A stretch of 13,631 nucleotides of DNA from the NCBI GenBank assembly GCA_030641665.1, contig DAOWHA010000057.1, positions 1 through 13,631 of the forward strand. Direction: 5' to 3'. Below, one piece after another: positions 1 through 6,621 of this stretch. Within the stretch, counting starts at the first letter, position 1. Each line of letters opens with the position of its first letter. The notes beneath the pieces are model-generated. The model saw nothing but the letters and a program-made list of their open reading frames with translations, was not told the origin of the DNA and searched no databases. The translations under genes were made by a program, and so were the position numbers. Source of the stretch: JAGLTA01 sp023142625. Lineage in GTDB: Bacteria > Patescibacteriota > Patescibacteriia > JAACEG01.

Positions 1-1451
1 ATCACTCCCTCAAATCCGCCGCCTGGGCTAGTCCACGCAGATGCAAAGTATAAATTTTCCAACGGACTTTCATTCTCAAATCTATCTGATCCTGCCTGCC
101 TAATCTTTTGCGAAAATCCATAAACCGCTCCCTTTGGATTTCCAGTATATCTCTCCATTGTCTTTGGCGTCGCAAATTCAGACTCCTCAATATAACTTTC
201 TAAATCGGGCAAATATTTTTGCAAAAGTCCGTAGATTTTTTTTAGTTCCTTATTTTTTTTCTCTCTGTATTCCTCCTTAGACAATCCGTCCCATCTTTTA
301 TAATTATCGGGAAAGGTTATGCAAATAATAGCATTCCCTTCCGGCGTCGCAGACAAATCAACATTAGAATGAAAGGCAAGGATGATATCTTTATAAAAAT
401 CATCCTTTAAATTATTTAAAAAAACTAAATAAGAATCTTTAAATTTTTCATTTATCTGTTTGATAGGACAGTTAAGCCCAAGATAAATTTGGGATAAAGA
501 TGTCCCAATCTCCATTTTGTTTATCTTCTCTAATTCTCGCTTACTTCCCTTCCAGTCTTTTAACAACTCTTCATAAACAATAAAAGGGGAAGCGCTGGCA
601 ATAATTTTTTCACCATAAAAAATTTGGTTATTTATGGTCTCTACTCCTATCGCCACATCATTTTTTACTAAAATTTTTACTGCCTCGGTATTGGCAAGCG
701 CTTTGCCGCCATTTTCTTCAATAACGGCTTTTAACGCGGTGGAGACACTTTGCCCTCCTCCTTTAATGTAGTATCCGCCATCAAAATAATAGCCGTAATT
801 ACCTACAAATGGCAACAAGCACGCTATATCAAGATTATCCCCATAATATCCTTTGAGCTGCATCAACGCTAATTGCAGTTCCTTGTTTCTCGCGCAAATA
901 TTAAGTATTCTTTGCGCAGAAATCTTATGGGCAACCATTAGAAAGGGAATCAGCAAAGGAGCGAAACATAAAAATATCCCTCGCGATATTTTGTCGTTAG
1001 TTGCCATCGCTTTATCCAAGCGATATGTCTCTTTGCCGATTTTTTCTATAAGAAAAAACCAAAGGCGAATTCCCCATTTTTCTTCGGGAAATTGTTCTAT
1101 TAATTTCTTTTTTAGGTCATTTACATCTCCATTCTTTACTTCGAGCTCAAAGCCGGAGTCAGAATCAATTGATTCATAAAGATATTTGTGTTTTATGAAC
1201 TTTAATCTGTCATAAATACCGCACGCTTTAAGTATATCTTTATAAAAAGTTTTATTGATTCCGCCTGTTTGATGCAGCGCAACATCAAAAGGGAACCCCT
1301 TTCTTTTAAAGGATGTCGCATATCCGCCTATTTTGCAGTGCTTTTCCAAAATTAAAACATTTTTGCCATTTTTTGCTAAAATTGCCCCGGCGCTTAATCC
1401 GCCCAAGCCAGAACCGACTATAATTGCATCGTAATATTTTTTCATATTCAT
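1..1451 (-). CDS. CrtI/phytoene desaturase-like FAD-dependent oxidoreductase, 3' end cut by window edge
   Basis: An open frame of 483 codons runs from ATG 1451 through position 1 without a stop. The start has a strong SD (GGAGG about 7 nt upstream). The N terminus holds the dinucleotide-binding motif GSGLGGLSAGAILA (residues 13-26), then VLILEKH and IGGYATSF, the pattern of the phytoene desaturase/retinol saturase (COG1233) group. Near the visible end, ASAWTSPGGGFEGV matches the C-terminal FAD-contacting motif of the family, so probably only about 15-30 residues are missing. Members desaturate, saturate or isomerise carotenoids, retinoids or related polyenes with bound FAD. The exact substrate cannot be read here, and no other carotenoid gene is visible. 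It appears to be transcribed alone from the promoter at 1580-1609. The family call is firm, the substrate is not. Confidence 0.88.
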   Translation of the reverse strand, partial: MNMKKYYDAIIVGSGLGGLSAGAILAKNGKNVLILEKHCKIGGYATSFKRKGFPFDVALHQTGGINKTFYKDILKACGIYDRLKFIKHKYLYESIDSDSGFELEVKNGDVNDLKKKLIEQFPEEKWGIRLWFFLIEKIGKETYRLDKAMATNDKISRGIFLCFAPLLIPFLMVAHKISAQRILNICARNKELQLALMQLKGYYGDNLDIACLLPFVGNYGYYFDGGYYIKGGGQSVSTALKAVIEENGGKALANTEAVKILVKNDVAIGVETINNQIFYGEKIIASASPFIVYEELLKDWKGSKRELEKINKMEIGTSLSQIYLGLNCPIKQINEKFKDSYLVFLNNLKDDFYKDIILAFHSNVDLSATPEGNAIICITFPDNYKRWDGLSKEEYREKKNKELKKIYGLLQKYLPDLESYIEESEFATPKTMERYTGNPKGAVYGFSQKIRQAGSDRFENESPLENLYFASAWTSPGGGFEGV

Positions 1452-1579
1452 TTGTTCTCCTCCTTTATTTTTTTGTTTTAATTTACAATTCCATCGTTCC
1501 AAGTTGGCTTAAAACTCTTGCCTTTTTTATAAATTTTCCAGCATGAGACAATGTCCGTAAGTTTTTATTAACTATTAGT

Positions 1580-1609
1580 ATTATATCAAACTATTAAATT
1601 ATTTGTCAA
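1580..1609 (-). promoter_or_regulatory. sigma70-type promoter of the CrtI-like gene
   Basis: Read on the minus strand: TTGACA (1609-1604), 18-nt spacer, TATAAT (1585-1580), both hexamers at consensus. The start would fall near 1573, giving a leader of about 120 nt before ATG 1451. I recognise no riboswitch in that leader. Confidence 0.75.
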
Positions 1610-1775
1610 AAGATCTTTTTTTATTACTCCATCTTGAATTAACGCAATTATAAAATCGTAATATATTTTTAAAAAAATGTCAATTCAAAACCAGCGCTAA
1701 AATTCATAAAATTTTTAGCAAAATTCACGATCGTAAAAAAACGCTATAATTATAAAAACTCCGCATTAAAACAAT
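1610..1775. other. AT-rich intergenic stretch, no gene recognised
   Basis: Between the CrtI-like promoter and the terminator at 1776 there is no credible ORF. A weak hairpin (GCTAAAA near 1695 against TTTTAGC near 1718) and a lone TATAAT at 1745-1750 on the plus strand are visible. No plus-strand gene follows to use the latter. Confidence 0.5.
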
Positions 1776-1805
1776 AAAGGCGGATCCGTTTATGGCTCCG
1801 CCTTT
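1776..1805 (-). terminator. intrinsic terminator of the small membrane protein gene (possibly bidirectional)
   Basis: Perfect 9-bp stem AAAGGCGGA (1776-1784) against TCCGCCTTT (1797-1805) with a 12-nt loop. On the minus strand it lies about 80 nt past the stop of the 1882-2172 gene and is followed by TTTATTGTTTT. On the plus strand TTTTGGTTTTT follows. Confidence 0.65.
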
Positions 1806-1881
1806 TGGTTTTTGGGATAAGTCATCATCTAACTTAACCCTAATTTTTTTCTCAATTCAATTTCCTCCTCTTTTATTTTTT

Positions 1882-2172
1882 TTATTTTTTCTCCCGATCA
1901 GCATGCATAGAGTCTTTTTTAAATACAGGTTCTGGTCCTCGGACAAATGTATTTATATATTTTTTATTCTCAACTTTTTCATCGCTTAATTCGTCATCTT
2001 TCGGCCAAAATTTCCAAGCCAAAAAAATAACAACAATTATTCCCAAGGCACCACCTATTGGGAATGCTATTTTTACTTCAATCCCTGCGGACAATAAAAT
2101 AATCCATGTTATTACAATTGTAAATACGCCTATTTTGGGAATGTTAATTTGTTTTTTTCTAATTTTTGTCAT
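1882..2172 (-). CDS. small membrane protein of unknown function (96 aa)
   Basis: ATG at 2172-2170 has a very good SD (AGGAGGT, about 6 nt spacing), the best evidence that this is a gene. The product starts with a basic stretch (MTKIRKKQINIPK). Two hydrophobic segments follow at about residues 13-31 and 35-54, the second ending in AWKFWP. The last ~40 residues are charged (DDELSDEKVENKK, DREKK). This suggests a two-helix inner-membrane hairpin or one long re-entrant segment with a soluble tail. The gene stands alone between an intergenic gap and its own terminator. I recognise no family. The plus-strand frames over it are hydrophobic shadows without an SD. Confidence 0.7.
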   Translation of the reverse strand: MTKIRKKQINIPKIGVFTIVITWIILLSAGIEVKIAFPIGGALGIIVVIFLAWKFWPKDDELSDEKVENKKYINTFVRGPEPVFKKDSMHADREKK

Positions 2173-2322
2173 TTTTTACCTCCTTCCGCTTTTTCTTTAT
2201 CTTCTCTTGTTAGTTCAAATAGCAGTTCTCCTATTATTCCTGCTCTCCTTTACTCCACCCCCTTTTTTTTATTTAATTATCAAAGATCGTTCAATTATTC
2301 TTAATAGACTATTATTCTATAT
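2173..2322. other. intergenic, upstream of the small membrane protein gene
   Basis: AT-rich and without a convincing ORF. Read on the minus strand it holds several purine-rich SD-like tracts (GGGGGTGGAG, AAAGGAGAG, AGGAGAA) ahead of the real one. I could not fix a promoter with confidence. Confidence 0.4.
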
Positions 2323-2510
2323 TACTTTGAATTACGAAATGTCTTTTTTTGTCATTTCGAGCCGATAGGCGAGAAATCCCTTAAACATTACTTTTACTTA
2401 TAGTATTGTTTAAGCGATTTCTCTCGAAGTTTATCCCGTATTTACTACGGGCTGCCGCTCCGTTCGAAATGACAAAATTGTCATTTTAACCTATTTCGTA
2501 ATTCAAAGTA
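2323..2510. repeat. nested inverted-repeat (MITE-like) element, 188 bp
   Basis: Perfect 18-bp terminal inverted repeats TACTTTGAATTACGAAAT (2323-2340) and ATTTCGTAATTCAAAGTA (2493-2510). Two further pairs nest inside in the same order: GTCATTTCGA (2351-2360) with TCGAAATGAC (2464-2473), and GCGAGAAATCCCTTAAACA (2369-2387) with an imperfect partner at 2407-2426. The whole element could fold as a cruciform or long RNA hairpin. It encodes no protein. The GTCATTTCGA/GAGAAAT arms resemble dispersed intergenic repeats seen in many bacterial genomes. Mobility is inferred only. Confidence 0.7.
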
Positions 2511-2614
2511 TATTATATAATAAAAAGAAATTATAAAAATGTCAATGGTATTATAACAACAAATGCTTTAAAATGGCTAAAATAAAGGATTTTTATATTT
2601 ATTCATCAAAAATA

Positions 2615-2643
2615 TTGACAAAATTGCTATAATATGCTATTAT
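2615..2643 (+). promoter_or_regulatory. sigma70-type promoter placed for a leaderless transcript
   Basis: TTGACA (2615-2620), 17-nt spacer, TATTAT (2638-2643) preceded by TGC as in an extended -10. The predicted start falls on or next to ATG 2650. A second extended -10, TGCTATAAT (2625-2633), would start about 10 nt upstream of the ATG. Confidence 0.75.
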
Positions 2644-2649
2644 ACTTTT

Positions 2650-3396
2650 ATGGATGAAACATTACTAAAACTTTTAGAAGAATCTAATTTCACGAACAAA
2701 GAAGCAAGGGTTTATCTCGCGCTTTTAGAATTAAGCCAAGGAACCGTGACAAAAATTGCCAAAATAACCGAACTAAAACGCCCGATTATCTATGTAATTT
2801 TAGAAGGGCTGATTAAGCGCGGCTATGCCAGCGAATTGCCGAATAAAAAAATTAACGCGTATCAGCCGATTAGCCCTGAAATAATTTTGAAGCGATTACA
2901 AGGTATTGTTAAAAATTTCTCTGAAATGCTTCCTGTTTTTAAAACCTTGCATAATAAAGGCGGCAAAAAGCCGAAAATAACCTACTATGAGACAAAAGAA
3001 GGGATCTGGAATGTCTATAAAGAGATGACTTTATCAAAAAATCCGTTTTTTATATCAAATTACCATATCATTGAAAAATTTTTTCCTAATGCCGTTGATA
3101 CTTGGATTAGAGAAGTAAAAACCGGCTTATATAATCCAAACGGACGCCATCTTATGCCTGAAAACGCAAGAAATATTGAAATCGGCAAAAAATTTATAAA
3201 AATCAAACAAAAAGTCAAAATTTCCAAAGAATTAAAGGGTTCTAATATGGATTTTACTCTTTGGGATAACAAGTTAGCCATTACATCTTTTGAAAATCAG
3301 CTGTTCATCGTAGTTATAGAATCAGAAGAACTTATTAAATCTATGCGTCCAATTTTTAATATTGCATGGAAAGCCGGCAAATACTTGAAAAAATAA
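2650..3396 (+). CDS. TrmB-family winged-helix transcriptional regulator
   Basis: A 248-aa product. Residues 1-70 (LLKLLEESNFTNKEARVYLALLELSQGTVTKIAKITELKRPIIYVILEGLIKRGYA, shown by its key parts NKEARVYLALL and RPIIYVILEGLIKRGY) follow the TrmB (PF01978) pattern: helix, helix, recognition helix and wing. Such regulators bind operator DNA and often sense sugars. The region after about residue 100 (KITYYETKEGIWNVYKEM) fits the effector-side start seen in TrmB-like proteins, but no ligand can be inferred. There is no SD. The promoter at 2615-2643 puts the transcript start at the ATG, so translation is probably leaderless. The phosphatase gene follows 66 nt downstream, with a palindrome copy between them. 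A role in regulating its neighbours or itself is plausible but unproven. Confidence 0.85.
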   Translation: MDETLLKLLEESNFTNKEARVYLALLELSQGTVTKIAKITELKRPIIYVILEGLIKRGYASELPNKKINAYQPISPEIILKRLQGIVKNFSEMLPVFKTLHNKGGKKPKITYYETKEGIWNVYKEMTLSKNPFFISNYHIIEKFFPNAVDTWIREVKTGLYNPNGRHLMPENARNIEIGKKFIKIKQKVKISKELKGSNMDFTLWDNKLAITSFENQLFIVVIESEELIKSMRPIFNIAWKAGKYLKK

Positions 3397-3425
3397 TAAA
3401 AGTCCGCTAATCTAACTATTATAAG

Positions 3426-3443
3426 ATGTTCCGCGCGGAACAT
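3426..3443. repeat. GC-rich palindrome, copy 1 (intergenic)
   Basis: ATGTTCCGCGCGGAACAT, a perfect 18-bp palindrome between the TrmB-like and phosphatase genes, followed by TGGAAA as in several other copies. Confidence 0.95.
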
Positions 3444-3462
3444 TGGAAATATAAATATTTTT

Positions 3463-4020
3463 ATGGCAAAAATATACATTATAAGACATGGGGAAACAGA
3501 TTTTAATGTCCAAAACAGATATCTTGGCAGAACTGACATATCTTTGAATTTAAAGGGCAAAAATCAAGCAAAAAAAATGTTTAACCGTATAAATTCGCTT
3601 GATATTGACATTGTTATCTCTTCTCCTCTTAAAAGGGCGCTTGAAACAGCGAAAATAATTAAACAAAATGGCAAAAAAGTGCTTATAGACAACCATTTTA
3701 TTGAAAGATCGGTTGGAGTATATGAGGGATTAACAAAAAAAGAGGCAAAATTAAAATATCCTGATTTATACGCTAAAAATATTACCAGAATTTATAATGA
3801 TGCGCCGTTAGGTGGCGAAACAATAAAAAATACTGAGAAAAGGGTGTTCAAAGGGTTGAATAATATTAAAAAAATCTATAAGGATAAAAACATTCTACTT
3901 ATAACCCATGCTTTTGTCGCAAAAATTATAAACAAATACTTTAATCCTAATATTTCCGAGTCAAAGTTTTACGCTTTTACTTTAAAAAACCTTGAGTTTA
4001 AGGATTATCAGTTTAATTAA
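3463..4020 (+). CDS. histidine phosphatase superfamily protein (phosphoglycerate mutase-like)
   Basis: A 185-aa protein with the full catalytic set of the superfamily: RHGET at residues 8-12 (phospho-acceptor His9), SSPLKRALETA with Arg58, the acid Glu80 in FIERSVGVYEG, and the second histidine His148 in LLITHAFVAK. The size and the ERSVGVYEG motif fit the broad-specificity phosphatase/alpha-ribazole phosphatase branch better than glycolytic dPGM. It is soluble and cytoplasmic, and the substrate cannot be assigned. No clear SD is visible: GGAA lies about 15 nt before the ATG. It sits between the TrmB-like regulator and the CCA-adding enzyme on the same strand, probably co-transcribed, with a palindrome copy on either side. 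Confidence 0.88.
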   Translation: MAKIYIIRHGETDFNVQNRYLGRTDISLNLKGKNQAKKMFNRINSLDIDIVISSPLKRALETAKIIKQNGKKVLIDNHFIERSVGVYEGLTKKEAKLKYPDLYAKNITRIYNDAPLGGETIKNTEKRVFKGLNNIKKIYKDKNILLITHAFVAKIINKYFNPNISESKFYAFTLKNLEFKDYQFN

Positions 4021-4038
4021 AGCGATCATAAGTAATGA

Positions 4039-4074
4039 TTTTTTTCAATGTTCCGCGCGGAACATTGAAAAAAA
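4039..4074 (+). repeat. GC-rich palindrome, copy 2, extended to a 36-bp perfect inverted repeat
   Basis: The 18-bp core (4048-4065) is flanked by TTTTTTTCA on the left and TGAAAAAAA on the right, so the perfect dyad spans 4039-4074. It lies 20 nt before ATG 4095 and would form a strong hairpin in the mRNA leader. The T-rich side is 5' and the A-rich side 3', the reverse of an intrinsic terminator. Confidence 0.9.
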
Positions 4075-4094
4075 ATAACAAATATTATAACAAT

Positions 4095-5702
4095 ATGATA
4101 CCTAAATACATAGAAATCACAATAAAAAAGCTTGAAAAAACTGGGTTTGAGGCGTATATTGTCGGCGGCTGCGTTCGCGATCTGTTGTTATGCAAAAAAC
4201 CGAAAGACTGGGATATTACAACAAACGCTAAACCAGAAGAAATTTTAAAAATTTTTCCAAATTCTGTTTATGAAAACATATTTGGCACCGTTGGCGTTAA
4301 AATCAAAGAAAAAGACACAACAATTGCTGTTGTAGAGGTAACAACCTATCGAACTGAAACGAAATATAGCGATAAAAGGCATCCTGATAGCGTAAAATTC
4401 ACTAATGAACTAAAAAAAGACTTGTCGCGTCGCGATTTTACGATAAATGCTATGGCAATTAAGCTAAATAAAGGCATTATTGAGATGTTCCGCGCGGAAC
4501 ATTGTAAAAATCGCAAAACAAAATGTTCCGCGCGGAACATTGGAAAAATCGCAAAACAAAATGTTCCGCGCGGAACATTGGAAAAATCGCAAAACAAAAT
4601 GTTCCGCGCGGAACATTTGCTATTAAGTATTGAAAAACAAGAGCTAAACACTATTATAGACTATTTTAACGGACAAAAAGACTTAAAAAATGGAATCATT
4701 AAAGCGGTCGGGGATGCTAACAAAAGATTTAACGAAGATGCTTTAAGAATGATGAGGGCTATTAGATTTGCTGTTGTTTTAGGGTTTAAAATAGAAAAAA
4801 ACACATTTCAAGCTATTCAAAAAAACTCTAAATTGATTAAAAAAATAGCCAATGAGCGGATAAAAGACGAATTTATTAAAATTTTACAGTCAGATCAGGC
4901 TGATTTTGGCGTAATCTTGCTAAGAAGAGCAGGACTTTTGCGATATATCCTGCCCGAATTAGAATCTGGCGTAGGTGTAAGCCAAAATAAACACCATATT
5001 TATACTGTCTTTCAACATTTAATAAGAGCGTTAAAACATTGTCCAAGCGCTGATTATAGAGTGCGACTATCCGCTTTGCTTCACGATATTGCTAAACCGC
5101 AGACAAAAAGAGGCGGCGGAATTAACGCAACTTTCTACAACCATGATATAATCGGGGCTAAAATAAGCGCTAAAATAATGAAGAGGTTAGCTTTTTCCAA
5201 AGATGATATAAAAAAAGTGGCTCATTTGATTAAAAACCATATGTTTTATTATAATGTTGACGAAGTTTCAGATGCTGGAGTAAGAAGGTTAGTTAGAAAA
5301 GTAGGGCTTGAAAACATTAAAGATTTAATGGATCTGCGCATTGCCGACCGTTTAGGATCTGGATGTCCAAAAGCAAAACCGTATAAATTGCGCCATCTTG
5401 AATATCTTATTGATAAAGTGGAAAAAGACCCAATCTCGGTAAAAATGCTTAAAATAAACGGCGATGACTTAATAAAAACGCTAAAAATCACTCCTGGACC
5501 AAAAATAGGCGCTATTTTAGACTGTTTATTGTCGGAAACCATTGAAAATCCTCAAAAAAACACTGTAGTTGAGCTTAAAAAACGGGCAAAAGAGTTAAAT
5601 AAGATGGATTTAAACGAGTTAAGAATTAAGGCAAAAACAAAAATTGAAGAAAAAAAAGAGGAGGATGATAAGGAAATCAAGCAAAAGCACTGGGTAAAAT
5701 AG
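4095..5702 (+). CDS. CCA-adding tRNA nucleotidyltransferase / poly(A) polymerase family with an in-frame palindrome array
   Basis: A 535-aa class II nucleotidyltransferase. YIVGGCVRDLLL (residues 21-32) and DWD (38-40, catalytic aspartates) form the head. RRDFTINAMA (112-121) and the DALRMMRAIRFA motif mark the neck and nucleotide-binding region. An HD domain is shown by LLHDIAKPQ (His330, Asp331), and the C-terminal part MLKINGDDLIKTLKITPGPKIG is typical of CCA-adding enzymes carrying HD. The enzyme adds or repairs the 3' CCA of tRNA, fitting the tRNA-Gly here, whose CCA is not encoded. Residues 131-174 come from a palindrome array inserted between the AMAIKLNKG strand and IIDYFNGQKDL, where homologues have a short turn. 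I chose ATG 4095 because an upstream in-frame ATG (4035) would translate the palindrome at 4039-4074 and family homology begins at IPKYIE. No SD is visible. Confidence 0.9.
   Translation: MIPKYIEITIKKLEKTGFEAYIVGGCVRDLLLCKKPKDWDITTNAKPEEILKIFPNSVYENIFGTVGVKIKEKDTTIAVVEVTTYRTETKYSDKRHPDSVKFTNELKKDLSRRDFTINAMAIKLNKGIIEMFRAEHCKNRKTKCSARNIGKIAKQNVPRGTLEKSQNKMFRAEHLLLSIEKQELNTIIDYFNGQKDLKNGIIKAVGDANKRFNEDALRMMRAIRFAVVLGFKIEKNTFQAIQKNSKLIKKIANERIKDEFIKILQSDQADFGVILLRRAGLLRYILPELESGVGVSQNKHHIYTVFQHLIRALKHCPSADYRVRLSALLHDIAKPQTKRGGGINATFYNHDIIGAKISAKIMKRLAFSKDDIKKVAHLIKNHMFYYNVDEVSDAGVRRLVRKVGLENIKDLMDLRIADRLGSGCPKAKPYKLRHLEYLIDKVEKDPISVKMLKINGDDLIKTLKITPGPKIGAILDCLLSETIENPQKNTVVELKKRAKELNKMDLNELRIKAKTKIEEKKEEDDKEIKQKHWVK
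4485..4616 (+). repeat. array of four GC-rich palindromes (copies 3-6) at exact 38-bp spacing inside the tRNA nucleotidyltransferase gene
   Basis: ATGTTCCGCGCGGAACAT occurs at 4485-4502, 4523-4540, 4561-4578 and 4599-4616. The three 20-nt spacers are identical but for one base (tgtaaaaatcgcaaaacaaa, then twice tggaaaaatcgcaaaacaaa). Because 38 is not a multiple of 3, successive copies are read as MFRAEH, CSARNI, NVPRGT and MFRAEH. The complete 132-bp block is 44 codons, so the downstream frame is kept. Confidence 0.97.
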
Positions 5703-5712
5703 CTTTTCAACC

Positions 5713-5736
5713 TTAATGTTCCGCGCGGAACATTAA
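5713..5736. repeat. GC-rich palindrome, copy 7
   Basis: The core 5716-5733 lies in a 24-bp perfect dyad (5713-5736), 10 nt after the nucleotidyltransferase stop. Confidence 0.93.
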
Positions 5737-5745
5737 AATAATCAA

Positions 5746-5781
5746 AAAAACAGGGTGTTCCGCGCGGAACACTCTGTTTTT
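5746..5781. terminator. bidirectional intrinsic terminator built on palindrome copy 8
   Basis: The 16-bp core TGTTCCGCGCGGAACA (5756-5771) is extended by ACAGGG/CTCTGT (one G-T) and flanked by A-runs at 5744-5750 and T-runs at 5777-5781. On both strands this gives a GC-rich stem followed by five to seven U. It sits between the nucleotidyltransferase (+) and the convergent deaminase (-), as expected for a shared terminator. Confidence 0.85.
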
Positions 5782-5811
5782 AAATCTAAAAATTACTTAT
5801 CTCATACAATG

Positions 5812-5899
5812 AGTTATATCCGAACTTAATCCGTATTTGGCTTAAAATCAATGATTATTTACGCTAAACTTGTAATCATAAAAACTTTAAACTTATTAA
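5812..5899. repeat. 88-bp direct repeat, copy R1
   Basis: Matches 6461-6548 without gaps. The first 79 positions differ at 8 sites; the last 9 are weaker. R1 begins 12 nt beyond the deaminase stop, on its 3' side. Read on the minus strand it contains ATGATTA...TAATCAT, a possible 7-bp stem. Confidence 0.88.
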
Positions 5900-5911
5900 A
5901 ACGGTAAAATT

Positions 5912-6403
5912 CTACTTTTTCAACCCAAACTGATAAGAGAAATTATTGTATTCTTCTGTGTCATAAACACAGACGCCTTTTTCGTGCCACAAAACAAATT
6001 CGTTAATTCCTACATCAAGAGCCATTTTACTGCAAATTGTGCAATATGGATCTCCTGCTCTCAATGATGTCCCATTATCATCAAGACTGATAAAATATAA
6101 TCTTGAGCCAAGCAATTTATCGGGATTTTTTCGTAAAGCATCCATTATAGCTCTTTGTTCTGCATGAACACAGCAAGTTTTATCAGTCACTTTAATATGA
6201 TATAAATTTTTTTTATAATAACATCTTCTTTGCTTTTCAATGTCTTGCGGCGGACTGTTAAAACCGCTGCCAATTATTTCATCTTGCTGAACAATTATAG
6301 AACCGCATTTTGATCTTTTACAGGTTGCATTTGTTGCAACTTTAGTGGCTTTAGCAATGTATTTAAGCGCTTTTTTTTCTTCGTCGCCAAATAAATACTT
6401 CAT
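5912..6403 (-). CDS. cytidine/deoxycytidylate deaminase family protein
   Basis: A 163-aa zinc-dependent deaminase. The active-site motif HAE (80-82, in CCVHAEQRAIMDAL) supplies the zinc-binding His and catalytic Glu. The second zinc motif is PYCTIC (Cys121, Cys124), a variant of the usual PCxxC with one extra residue between Pro and Cys. Further cysteines at 28, 33, 61, 77 and 78 could hold a second metal, as in some dCMP deaminases. The likely reaction is dCMP to dUMP for dTTP synthesis; action on another cytidine-type base cannot be excluded. No SD precedes ATG 6403. The gene lies between rel upstream and the palindrome terminator downstream, and is flanked by repeats R1 and R2. Confidence 0.85.
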   Translation of the reverse strand: MKYLFGDEEKKALKYIAKATKVATNATCKRSKCGSIIVQQDEIIGSGFNSPPQDIEKQRRCYYKKNLYHIKVTDKTCCVHAEQRAIMDALRKNPDKLLGSRLYFISLDDNGTSLRAGDPYCTICSKMALDVGINEFVLWHEKGVCVYDTEEYNNFSYQFGLKK

Positions 6404-6460
6404 ATTATGGAAATTAATATTGATATATAAATTAAGGATGGGGTTTAATTTTGCCTAATA

Positions 6461-6548
6461 AGTTATATCCGAACCTAATCTATTTTTCACTTAAAATCAA
6501 CGATTATTTACGCTAAACTTGCAATCATAAAAACTTTAATCTTGCTAA
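6461..6548. repeat. 88-bp direct repeat, copy R2
   Basis: Same orientation as R1 (5812-5899), about 90% identical over the first 79 bp. It lies between rel and the deaminase gene, 73 nt beyond the rel stop and about 57 nt upstream of the deaminase ATG. It could belong to the 3' region of one gene or the 5' region of the other. Confidence 0.88.
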
Positions 6549-6577
6549 TCTTTTTATATAACCTTGCATATTAGCAA
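6542..6577 (-). terminator. weak candidate terminator downstream of rel
   Basis: An 8-bp perfect stem TTGCTAAT (6542-6549) with ATTAGCAA (6570-6577), 20-nt loop. On the minus strand the only T-run (TTTTT) comes several nt after the stem, so efficiency is doubtful. Confidence 0.3.
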
Positions 6578-6621
6578 TCAAATTTCTATTTTACAATGTA
6601 AATATTCTCTATTTCTAAATT

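Noticed and set aside
853..1179. Plus-strand ORF of 108 codons
   Set aside because: It is antisense to the CrtI-like gene, whose frame is unbroken with full motifs.
1792..2368. Hydrophobic plus-strand ORFs (1792-1989 and 2135-2368)
   Set aside because: They are T-rich antisense to the small membrane gene and its leader. No SD is present, and the first overlaps a terminator hairpin.
4039..4074. Intrinsic terminator between the phosphatase and the tRNA nucleotidyltransferase
   Set aside because: The T-run is 5' and the A-run 3' of the stem on the plus strand, and the same holds on the minus strand, so no U-tract follows the hairpin.
4485..4616. CRISPR array (18-bp repeats with 20-nt spacers)
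   Set aside because: The spacers are nearly identical to one another, the repeat is a full palindrome of only 18 bp, the block is translated inside a conserved enzyme, and no cas gene is near. It is a tandem 38-bp repeat.
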